Shown here in pieces: positions 21,336-30,990 of a stretch of DNA of 46,253 nt. Origin of the DNA: Seminavis robusta (Eukaryota > Bacillariophyta > Bacillariophyceae > Naviculales > Naviculaceae); assembly GCA_903772945.1 (NCBI GenBank), contig CAICTM010000829.1, forward strand, positions 1 to 46,253, in the 5' to 3' direction. The first letter of the stretch is position 1; the number at the start of each line of letters is the position of its first letter. The notes beneath the pieces were generated by a model. That model saw only the letters and a program-made list of their open reading frames with translations. It searched no databases and had not been told where the DNA came from. The position numbers and the translations under genes are program-made.

Positions 21336-23681
21336 CTAATAGCCAGTCTTCGTGCAGATACCCGTCTCACTATTGCAACACTTGGTACAGCAACCAACAG
21401 GACAAAACAAAGGAGTGGTGCCGTCGGGCAGAGTCTCACAATCGGCATTAACGCGGCCGAGAATCATTTCCCCACGCTGGGCACAAAGTTCGGCTGGAAC
21501 GGAACCGGTCAACCCCGTCCCATCCAGCGTAATCTTGTACAAGGACGACATCAGAGCCAACTCGGAGGGGAGTGTACCCACCAGCAAGGGATTGTGCGTC
21601 AGTAGCAGATAGCTCAGATGCGACAATCGAACAAGGTTGGAACTTATTGTCCCCGAGAACTGATTGTAGCCCAAAATGAGTGCATTGAGTCCGGCATAGT
21701 CCGCAAAGTACAGTTCTTCTGGAATGGTCCCTGTCAAGCCAGTGCCCCACACGTCCAGTTCCAAAAGATTGCTCAGTTGGGCAACCTCGGAAGGAAGACT
21801 TCCAGAAAACACATTGTGCTTGAAGGACATCACTTCCAAGTTGCTTAACAGACCAATCTCACTGGAAATGGTCCCTGTAATGTCGTTGTAGCGAATGGCA
21901 AGGTATCCTGTCATTCATAATGACAAAAGTAATGCAAGAAAACACATTTAGATGAGCGATCATGGTCAAGCCAAGAACTCGAAGCAACTCATGGAGATCA
22001 ATAATTGACTTACGCAGATTGGTCAGTTGGTACACACTAGCTGGTATGGTCCCTGTGGTCTCAGAGTCCGTCAGAATCAGGTACTCCAATTGAGACAAGG
22101 CTGTAATCGCAGAGGGAATCGTCCAGGAGTTCAGTGGGTTATAGGAAAGATCCAGGTGGAGCAGGGTGTGAATATTCCACCAGTCGGGCGGAATTGTCCC
22201 TCCAAAGGCATTGTCCGAAAGATGGATAACTTGGAGGTGTCGAAGTGCTGCTAATGACTCTGGTAGAGTGCCATATAGACCATTGCCAGAGAGTGAAACC
22301 ACTTTGAGCTCGTCCAGGAGCGAGAACTCTGCAGGGATAGTGCCAGTCAAGTTCATTGCATCTGTTTCATTCACACGAAAGAAGAAGACAAGCAATGAGT
22401 CATTGCTTTGTGATACCTTTGTACCGGTAGCAAGTTTTATTAAATTGTCAAGCTCCACTTACCAAGCTGCATCCACTCGATCTTGCTACTGTTGTTGCCA
22501 CAATAGAGACCTGCCCATTGACACTCATGTCGGCCAGTTAGCCAACGAGTTGCCACCGTTCCATCGTGTGGGGACAGAAGGTGGTTGTAGAACACGTGCC
22601 CAACTTCAAATGCCCCACGAACGACTCGGTGGTGGCATATCAGGTCGTTGGCCTCGACTGTCAAGTCAGCGCCTGGGTTGCAGTCCACCCATGGTCCTTC
22701 CTCTGTGGTACTCAAGTAGAACAGGACAACGAAGAAACGCTGTAATAGGTTGGGAGAATCAAAGCCAAGTTGCATGGGATCCACATGGAGTATCCAATCC
22801 AGTGCTCTGAACGTGGGCGAGTTTACGTCTTGTAGAGTGCTTGGGTCTTCCAATGCATTCGAGACAATCATTCGTATGGCCAGCTCTTCGGCATGTCCAC
22901 TGGTCTCTTCTTCATGGGGTGAACCGCTTTTCACGCCCAGGACGATCGCAACGACGACCACCACGCAAATCAGCAACGCCACAAGCACTTTTGCATAAGG
23001 CATGAAGACCCAAACGTCTCGCTTCGTAGAAGTTTCTACACGAATGGACTCTGCAACCTGCAAATCAGTAGGTGCGTCTTCCACTGGAAGGGCCTCGGCC
23101 AAGGTGGGGGCGTCCGCCACAGTCACGTGCGTACCGGTACCTGCATGCCCCGTCTCCTCGTCTTCTCCACAACGAGTCGACGACTCTTCTGGACAGTTTT
23201 CCACTGCCTGAGCACTGTCAGGGTTTTCGTCCGACGACGCCATGCCAGCAACCGCGTAAGCCCCGGGCATTTCCTCCTCAACCTCCGTAACGCCCACCGC
23301 CGCCAGTCCTCCCGGCACAAGACCTGCTCTCTCTGGAAAGAAATCCGCCGGTGTTGGCACTTCTTTCTGCCTCTTGACGCAGTCAGATCGAGCGGGATCT
23401 TGATGATGAGTTTTGAGACCTTTTGATTCGGACTCTTCAGGAACAAGCATTGCTTCTTCGTTCCTGGTCGTCGGAGCGCTTGAACTATTATGTGCGACCA
23501 GAGCCTCCATCAAGCTTTCATCCATGGTATCACCATCAACCGACCGCTCTCCCTCCGCACCGCATTGGTTCTGCGTCTCTGGAGAAAAGTTCATTGACTC
23601 TATTCTATGATGGCTGTTCACAATGTTCTGAATGAGCACCAAAGTACCGAAGGCAGTGTTCATGCCGTTAGTAGTGCTCAT
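21336..23681 (-). CDS. LRR receptor-like membrane protein 1, no kinase
   Basis: Three exons (23681-22463, 22361-22014, 21907-21336) with GT..AG introns of 101 and 106 bp; phase is kept and LRR units are restored across both. The product has 712 residues. Residues 1-228 are a long, acidic, Pro/Ser/Glu-rich and probably disordered part. Residues 229-250 form one strong membrane span (ALLICVVVVVAIVLGV core). A Cys-rich cap domain with CQWAGLYC follows. About nine plant-type LRRs come next (LTGTIPxE, LSGNGLYGTLP, LSYNPL), ending in a Cys-rich cap (CCTKCCN). The N terminus is probably cytosolic and the LRRs outside. There is no kinase domain, so any signalling would need the acidic tail or partners. 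Similar LRR membrane proteins form large families in diatoms; ligands are unknown. Confidence 0.9.
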
Positions 23682-24365
23682 TGGAATGTGTGGTTATCTC
23701 GACACCTCGTAGTGTTGGAATTACATGTACTATGTACTGGTTGACTTGACTGTTGACTGTAAGAGGAAGAAGCATTCGGATTCCTAAAGTGAGAAAGAAC
23801 GTTACATGTACCGGTACGGTGTACTGTACCGGTACTGTACGATTACAGCGTTGCCACGTTTTAGTTGACACTGTAGAAAATGCTTCCGCGCGTGAAAAAG
23901 CTTCTTGAGAAGCCTCAAGATGTTCGACTCTATTCTTGTTTTTGTAGATATTTACGGAAAGTGTAAAGCCATCGGCCATACTGACTCTGAGTAGGCCATA
24001 GAGGTACCTGGTACTATTAATACGAGCAACACTGAGTACGAGCCTTTCTAGAAACACCCTAACGCATTTGTGGTCCTTCCTATCAATACATAGAAGAAAG
24101 GTTGTAATGCAAAGCGATAGAGGTCATGCACCACCGGCGCAAAACTCTCCAAGTCGTAAGTTGACTACTCTAGTACATGGTTCTTCGTTCTTCGGCAACC
24201 AAGAAGTCAAAGATACAAAGATACAACATGTATGTAGTCTAGCTACAGGATTTACGAGTAATTTTTCCCTTTCCATGTCACCCCAGCCAGGGAAGCCTGC
24301 CACCGCTATAAAACTGGCCCTCACAAATCTTTCCGATTCCATTTCACACCCCAAAATCGTTTCCC
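23682..24365. other. Intergenic region upstream of LRR gene 1
   Basis: About 680 bp, presumably including the LRR gene promoter. A dense CCGGTACGGTGTACTGTACCGG palindromic patch lies at about 23810-23840. No supported gene was seen; open frames here are short and overlapping. Confidence 0.5.
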
Positions 24366-24479
24366 TAGAGTGATCTGCCCATTAAGACCCGCAGGAGATT
24401 AAGACTATTGTAATATTCTAGGCTGATACCTTAAGACTATATTATTATTATGGCTATATAGCTTAAGACCTGGCTGAAA

Positions 24480-25055
24480 CTAGGGCATTCCAGTAGCCAA
24501 AGCAACTACTGGAGCTGCTTTAGGCTTCAACTGTACCTGTAGCACATCAGGCTTGGACTCAATCCTGTTCTCCAATTCAATTACCAGGCTTCCCTTCGCC
24601 AATTTGGTGTCCGCTTTGGACCCAAAGTAGACTGTCAACAGGGAAACGATCTCGGGCTTAGTCAGGGAAGCAACAACCTGCTTTCGCCCGAGCTTCTCCT
24701 TTGCCTTTGGAGCCAAGCTGTTGAGGCTTTCTGTGGCTTGGCGTTTCTTTTCCACTGCTTGCTTCTTGTGTAGCTCGTCGATCTGAGCCAAACTATCGGT
24801 GAGTGCCAATCCCGTTCACAGGAACGGCCTCACTCGCAAAGAGTCGATCTCTTGGGCCTGCCGCGTCTCCTTTTCTGCTTGAAGAAGTCCGTAACGTTAG
24901 CCTGCTTGTAATGGTCAACGTACTTGATCTGGAAGTCCCTATCATGATCGTACGTAATCCTCTTCGTCAATGCATCCGTACTCGTCCTGAATGCCATCGT
25001 CTTCTTCGTCAATGCCTTCGTCAATGCCATCGTCACTGCTGTCGGAAACGGCCAT
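24480..25055 (-). pseudogene. Degraded transposon-borne gene: acidic N terminus, basic GRPK motif, helical C terminus
   Basis: From ATG 25055 the frame reads an acidic repeat-like start (GIDEGIDEEDDGI). It then changes frame at a CGTACGTA duplication (24949-24956) into YDHDRDFQIKYVDHYK and DFFKQKRRRGRPK. A further stop follows. Coding resumes in the frame reading LAQIDELHKKQAVEKKRQ and LTKPEIVSLLTVYF to 24480. A 41-bp GT..AG segment (24833-24793) would join the last two parts in phase, but this may be decay rather than a real intron. The DFFK..RGRPK region resembles the start of diatom DDE transposon proteins (from memory). If so, the catalytic middle has been deleted. It lies wholly inside the TIR-bounded element. 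Confidence 0.5.
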
Positions 25056-25169
25056 CTTGAGAGGAACGAGTGTCGATAGCCTGGACGGTAGACGAACGAT
25101 AGATGCAGTACGGAAGAAGGAGTGTCGATAGAAGGAGTGTCGATAGAGGTGCTTCGATAGAGGTGCTTT

Positions 25170-25250
25170 ATGCATGTGCGAAGAGACGATAGACGATAGA
25201 GGTGCGCACCTCTATGCATGTGCGAAGAGACGATAGACGATAGAGGTGCG
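25170..25250. repeat. 37-bp direct repeat pair with palindromic spacers
   Basis: Two identical 37-bp copies start at 25170 and 25214 (ATGCATGTGCGAAGAGACGA...). They are separated by CACCTCT, so each GAGGTGC end pairs with a following GCACCTC to form small palindromes. Related GATAGAGGTGC words extend to about 25280. The repeat lies in the right part of the TIR-bounded element. Confidence 0.85.
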
Positions 25251-25734
25251 AAGCACCTCTACGGGAGCTTCGATAGAGGTGCGAAAGATACCGCGTACCG
25301 GTACCGCGTAGGATCCTACGTAGATTCAGTACTAGAGCACGACTGACGTCATTCGGTCTTAATGTGCAGAGAAAAAGAATTCGTGTCAGTTGGATGGATA
25401 TCTTCAACCGCCCGTAACTCCACCAATAAGTACACTATGAGGCTGCGAGATTTATGGCATACTCAACTACATGTGTTCTATCGATTCCCCTCTTTACATG
25501 TACTATATTCGATATACAGACCTGAAGAGAATATTCCGCGGAATGGTCGGTCTTAATACCCAGATCACTCTACCTTTGGGCAATGATATGGTTTCGTCCA
25601 GAGAAGATGGGCAACCTCCGGCACACCAAGATCCAACGTAAAGAAGATAGACTAATATCATTACTAGATATAGAAGATAAAGCAACGCAGTGACAATGTT
25701 CGTTCGTTACTCTTTTCGCTGTGATATCTCCACC

Positions 25735-28340
25735 ATGGCGGACGGAACGCCACTCAAAAGGAAGGTTGAACGGGCCGCAGGCATCCATATGCTTGCCAAG
25801 CCGAGGGGAATGAATGTTGTGGAGGCTATGACTTGGGCTGGAATGGATACTCCACAAAAAGAGGACCCAAATCTTCGGCAGAAAGTGCGCCGTCGTTCAC
25901 GGCAATTCAAGTCGGAAGCAAGAGCATCGAAGGCCGACTTGGCAAAGAAACCATCGGACAAGCCACCGCCACCACCACAACTGTCAATGCAACAGAGAGA
26001 AGCTGCAGAGAAAAGCCTCAAGGAAAAACTGGCCAAAAGTAGTCGGCTTACGGGCCGTCAGGCAGCCGCTATTCGGAAACAACAAAAGATGGCACGAGAC
26101 TCGCACAACGCCCATTACAAGGTTGCATCTCTTCTCTGGAAGGAGGAGCTGCTCATGAAGGAAGCACAAGAAAACGAAGAATTCACAATATATCCAAAGT
26201 CCGCTGAAACTATTGCCAAAGAATACAATGCGGAACACGGTACAGAGCGTCCATTGGGAAAACCATTCGCAACATGGTGAAGCGTGGAGATGCTGGCAAG
26301 AGTCCCAAGCGACGCGGTCCAAAAGGAAGAATTGATCCTCTAGGCTTCAAAGCATTGTGTGGCGCTGTGGAAACTTTCAGCTCTCTCTCTCCAAGTCCAG
26401 ACAAGTCAAGTCTTTCCAAACTCTTGAATGCTTGTGTCAACAAGAAAGAAGGACTTGGTAAACGGCAAGGGCGGTGGCTCCTTGAACGAGTAGAGAAAGA
26501 GATTGGGGACGTCTTGGAGTGTGGAAAAGCAAATCGTGTCGAGAAGCGACGGACTCAATGGGCAACTTATTCCAATATCAACCTCTGGTTCGACTCGTTC
26601 AAAGCCCACCTGATCAACATTGGAGCTGCCACAGAGAACACTGAAGATGTGGAAACGAAAGGGGAGCTTTCATGGGTTGACGAGACTCAAGGACGGAGGA
26701 TTGCCAACATTGATGAGTCTGGTTTGACATTGGACGACACCAAGAGTCAGAAGGGTGGACGCCCACCAATGCAGTTCTATAATCCAAGACTGCAGGGAGA
26801 AGCTATCTACGAAGCCCACAAGAGCTCTTATCATTGCACACTCCTTGCTGGAGCCTTTGCCTCCGGGGAGAAGCTGCCGGAGCATTTTCAAATCCCATCC
26901 GACGCACAAGATGAGAAGGACATGGTCGTTCCGGCAGAGTTTATTGTGGATATGCTGGTCACACAAGCACAATATCTTCTTGCTGAAGGGCAACTAAAGC
27001 AGGTGTCTGCTACCTATGGTGTTAACAAGAAGGGTGGAATGAACAAAGAACAGTTTGGCAAGTGGACAAGAGGCAATTATGTTCCATTAATAGTGGAAGA
27101 CACATCTGATGTGCCTGGCAAGCGATCAACTCTGCTTGTAGATGGTGGTCCAGGACGAACAAACCAAGAGATGTTGATTGAATTGCGCTCACTTGGAATC
27201 TATCTCTTTCCATCCGGACCACCCAATACCACCCATATCCTTCAGATAATGGACATGCTGTTTGGTCTATTCAAGATGGTCTTCTTTGAGAATCTTCAGT
27301 TGCTCTGGGAGCATCGCCAGAACTCACCACAGGAAACAGATTCCATCACACGGAGTGATATTGGATTATTGTGCTATGGCAGTGCACGGCGACACGCTTT
27401 GGATCCTTCCTTTCCGCTTCTTCGCAACGCAGTTGAAGAAGCGTTTTCTATTCCGCGAGTCCAACACTGCTGGAATGACAAGCTCGGTGTCTACCCTATC
27501 TTCTCACGGAAGGCTCTTGCAGATCCCAAGGTTCGGTCTGAGTGTGTTGTTGATGCGGAAGGCAAAGCTGATGACAGCATTGATCCAAACGCCTCGTATC
27601 TTCAGGAGCTGAATCAAAAGAATGAGATGTGCTGTCAGATCCTTGACAGCTTTGGGTATAATGGCGACCTGCTGCGTTACAAGGCCCCGGAGTTCCAACA
27701 GCAAAAGAGAGCTGCAGCAGTGACAGCTCCACGCTCAAGGGCAAGGCAAGACGCATTGGAAGCAGCCGCAACACAAGGCCAAGTCTTCAAGGCGACCGGA
27801 GGAGCAGCATTGAACGATGACGATTTCCTCATTGCTGATGAAAGATCTCGCCTCCGGAAGCAATTGGAGGCTTTGGAGAAAGAAAAGAAGGTTCATGTTG
27901 CTTCCTGGAGTCGGCAACAGAAGGGATTGGCGATTATGGAGTTGGAAAAGCCATTGAGCAGACTGACAGGTGATGAATTGAAACACTTGATTGCTTGGAA
28001 GACGAACACCCTTGCCCATCAAACTGTCAAAGAAAGATGACAGGATGCTCGATGGCTGGAGCTGAAAGATGTTGTCGTTAACGCAGTGGAGCCTTGGTCG
28101 GAACAGAAAGAAGCAGAGCTCACAGCTCTCGCGGAACGGATTGCCACCAACATGAGCCTCCACGACACTGAGTTTGGACGGCACAAGGAGGTGGCAATGG
28201 CAAAAGCCAAGTCCTGGATCGCTTCTCTGGGTGCGGAGGAGAGGAATGCCTTTATCCAAGGCTTGAATGATACCTCTGAAGCCCCAACAGAGGATCCAAC
28301 AGAGTCGGAGCGGATGGAGGGAGGAGATGACATGGAATGA
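25735..28340 (+). pseudogene. Pogo/Tigger-like (DDE_1) transposase gene, broken by a frameshift and an in-frame TGA
   Basis: From ATG 25735 (ACCATGGCG context) the first frame encodes a basic N-terminal region and ends at 26280. The second frame takes over at GKTIRNMVKRG. The join falls in an AAAA run (26259-26262), where one missing base would explain the shift. The second frame carries the DDE_1 core: NIDESG (Asp at codon 147 counting from 26274), LLVDGG (290) and HILQIMD (327), a DD36D spacing, plus PPNTTHILQ typical of pogo-type transposases. A TGA at 28038-28040 then stops the frame, but coding-like helical sequence continues in the same frame to 28340. No terminal inverted repeats were located. 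The element is probably inactive unless the lesions are assembly errors. Confidence 0.8.
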
Positions 28341-28879
28341 CGCTTTCCAAGGGTATCAAAGCTGCCGTCGCTGTGGTGGTCGAGGAGCCCTTTGAGCTAT
28401 TGTCGCCATGGTGAGTGCCTTTCTACATATTTGTTGAAGCTTTCTTATATTGCACATGTTGTCTTCTAACAGCTCTATCTCACCGTTGACATGTGTTTGC
28501 AGGAGCGCCATGGCGCCAAAGCATGGCTTGCTCTATTTTTTCCATTTGAACCTAACAATTATCTAGCATGGAAAAATTACCTGCAAAACTCGTAGCTAGC
28601 TGGTGGATTGATGAGAAGAAAGACTAAGTGGACCACGGTTTCGTGATGGCGACTTTTGCTCATGTCTTGATGATCCATCCCTCATTCTCCAACGGGAGGC
28701 ATTTGTGTGGAGTGAGGAAGAACAATAGGCGCAGATCGCACAGCGTACCGTGCGCCATGGTGAACCAAGCAAGCAAAACGTGCGCGATGGTGTCCCGGTT
28801 TTGACCTTTTTAGTCATGGCACAATGCAAGCCTTTCTGAGGCTGCCAGTTCAACCAACATTCCTGGCAAGAAGAGCTAT
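28341..28879. other. Short intergenic region
   Basis: 540 bp between the pogo-like remnant and the stop codon of LRR gene 2. A GCCATGG word recurs (28406, 28507) and a CATGGTG word appears near 28755. Nothing else was recognised. The transposon's 3' terminal repeat may be in here but was not identified. Confidence 0.45.
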
Positions 28880-30418
28880 TCAACAGCACTGAATCTGGCT
28901 GCAGTTTGCTATGATCGAGAGGTTGAGGCTGCCAGTGCACAGGTCAATGGGGATACTGCCGGTGATGGTAGTTCCAGAGATATCCAAGTACAACAGGGAA
29001 GTCAATAACAGCAACTCACTTGGCAGGGTGCCGCTAACAGCGGAATTCCCTGACAGGTTGAGCTCAGTCAACTGGGTCATCAAGCCCAACTCTGACGGTA
29101 TTGTGCCTTCAAACAGATTGTCCCCGAGGCCCAAGTAGCTCAATTTTGCTGCTGAACGACTTGCTTCCCTCAATGGAATGGTCCCTCCATAGCGGTTTCT
29201 TGTCAGATTGAGAGTCTCAAGGTTGTGACGAACACCAATAACCTGTAAGTTGTTGCTCTCCATTTGATTAGAATCCAACCTAAAAATTCGGAGGAAACTG
29301 GGATCAAAATCTGCATCTGCAAAGTACAGGGCGAATTCAAAACTATTGTTTGACAATATGATAGCTTCCATTTTGTTTGTCGATGGTGTAAAGGGCATCC
29401 ACCCAGAGATGTGATTGTTTGAATAATCCATAACTTTGATGGTTTCTGGCAGGAGAATCTCCATCGGCAGAGTGCCACCAAGATTGTTTGATTGTAAATC
29501 TTGAAGAACAAGATGCCCATCCTGACCACAGGGTGTTGGGCTTTGTGAGAACCACTCACATTCAGGGACTTCATAGGATAGCCAATGGTCATTTCGAAAC
29601 CAGTTGTCTCCTTCCATGGCATGGTAAGCAACAGCTAAGGCAAACCTCTGGATCTTCTGCCACTTGGGATAGGTGTCAAGATATGGATCTTCCCACATCC
29701 AATTGTTTGCTCTAGCTTGAGGCCCTGTTGGATCATCCAGAATGGCCTTGCGTGTCTTTGGATGCAATGAACTGTCAAATGGCAGGTAGTGGTGGCTTCT
29801 GTTGGTCTCGACAGGTTCAGAGAAGGTGCCAATGGCCACAATTGGATCTGATGACGTTGAGTCTTGGCTTGATAGTTCTGATATTAACAGCCAGAGGACC
29901 AATCCAACAATCAGAGCCACTATCACAAAGAAACATGTATTTATAAAAGTGGAGGAGGATGGTGATGACGACAATGATGATTCGTTTGCTTCGCTGCTCA
30001 TTGGCATTACATTTAAAGCTTCTGGCAGCTGAACTTGCACTTGTTCTGTTTCTTGTTGCTGTGGTTCCTGCTCTACCAACGTGGCATCCAGAGGACTGGC
30101 GAAGTCGTTTTGATTGGGGGGCAAAGTGGGGTCAGAAAGGTGGCTCCTTGTTGGTCCACAATTGCTGGCTCCTCCTGTTCCTGAGACTGGGAAAGCCCCC
30201 GGAGGAGAGATAGTTGCAGCAGCAGTACGATCGATTGGAAGTGGGGCTGGAAGAAAGTCAAATTCAATTGTGTGAATTGTGTGGACTCTATTAGAGGTCC
30301 TCTCTGCGGCACTGGCAACATGATTAGCATTTGCTCCAGGGCTCCTCTCTGTGGTACAAGCATTGGCTTCCAAGGAGCCACCAGTTTTGGACTTCGTCGC
30401 TATCGATCCTAATTTCAT
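28880..30418 (-). CDS. LRR receptor-like membrane protein 2, no kinase, intronless
   Basis: Single exon, 512 residues from ATG 30418. Residues 1-156 are a Ser/Thr/Pro/Gln-rich and probably disordered tail. Residues 158-181 form one membrane span (CFFVIVALIVGLVLWLL core). A pre-LRR cap domain follows (DPYLDTYPKWQKIQRFALAV, NWFRNDHWLSY, CEWFSQSPTPC). About seven irregular LRRs come next (LQSNNLGGTLP, LGLGDNLFEGTIP, LNLSGNSAVSGTLP, LDISGTTITGSIP), and a Cys-containing end (CTGSLN, NCSQIQCC). The plan is the same as LRR protein 1 but the sequence is diverged and no intron is present. The LRRs are likely extracellular. The transposons lie between the two LRR genes. Confidence 0.9.
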   Translation of the reverse strand: MKLGSIATKSKTGGSLEANACTTERSPGANANHVASAAERTSNRVHTIHTIEFDFLPAPLPIDRTAAATISPPGAFPVSGTGGASNCGPTRSHLSDPTLPPNQNDFASPLDATLVEQEPQQQETEQVQVQLPEALNVMPMSSEANESSLSSSPSSSTFINTCFFVIVALIVGLVLWLLISELSSQDSTSSDPIVAIGTFSEPVETNRSHHYLPFDSSLHPKTRKAILDDPTGPQARANNWMWEDPYLDTYPKWQKIQRFALAVAYHAMEGDNWFRNDHWLSYEVPECEWFSQSPTPCGQDGHLVLQDLQSNNLGGTLPMEILLPETIKVMDYSNNHISGWMPFTPSTNKMEAIILSNNSFEFALYFADADFDPSFLRIFRLDSNQMESNNLQVIGVRHNLETLNLTRNRYGGTIPLREASRSAAKLSYLGLGDNLFEGTIPSELGLMTQLTELNLSGNSAVSGTLPSELLLLTSLLYLDISGTTITGSIPIDLCTGSLNLSIIANCSQIQCC

Positions 30419-30990
30419 GGTCAAGTTTGTGCTTCGGTCGATCGCAACACAGCGATCAAAGCTAGCTAGAGGAAAACTTGTTCACAACACTAGCACTCGC
30501 GGCCCAACCACGCATCATCGCGATGGGCAAAAAATGTTGCCAGTTGATTCTCGAGCGGAACATCGCAATGATGGGGTAAATATGATTGATACCCGCTAAG
30601 AGAGGTGTAAAACCAATCAGTCATCAATTCCTTAGTTTCCTCCAATCTCCAGTTTCTGTAAAAACTCAGTCTCCGTTTGCAATCGAAGCTAAAGGAAAGG
30701 CTACATGTACAAGCGTGCTTGGAAGCTGTGCTGTTGTGCTGTACTAGGTAGCTCGTCAGCTCGCCAGCAACCTAGTCGTCTAGTATGTAGTAAGTTCTGT
30801 GGTTGTGTGGGAAATGGGAAGGAGCACGACCGTGGGAAGGAAGGCAAGTAGCTAGGAGTGTAAAAAATTGATTTCTGATCTCTAGTAAGTCGCACTCGAT
30901 TACAGGGCCGAGGTAAAATACTACTGTAGTCAAAGGGGTGTTGTAGTGCCGGTACTCTGGATGGATGGAACCCACAAATAATACATCAAA
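30419..30990. other. Intergenic region upstream of LRR gene 2
   Basis: 570 bp between the LRR gene start and the methyltransferase stop codon, presumably the LRR promoter plus the methyltransferase 3' end. No repeat or gene was recognised. Confidence 0.5.

Larger units (their letters stand above)
24366..25572. mobile_element. Tc1/mariner-like nonautonomous element with 22-bp TIRs and TA target duplication
   Basis: The left end at 24368-24389 (GAGTGATCTGCCCATTAAGA...) and the right end at 25549-25570 are inverted repeats matching at 19 of 22 positions; only the CCC/GGT core triplet differs. Both are flanked by TA (24366-24367 and 25571-25572), the target duplication of the Tc1/mariner superfamily. 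Extra TTAAGAC words near the left end (about 24399, 24430, 24461) and another ATTAAGACC in inverted orientation near 25350 may be sub-terminal transposase-binding repeats. The interior (1,159 bp between the TIRs) holds a degraded gene on the minus strand and 37-bp direct repeats. No complete transposase core is present, so movement would need a partner element. Confidence 0.72.
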
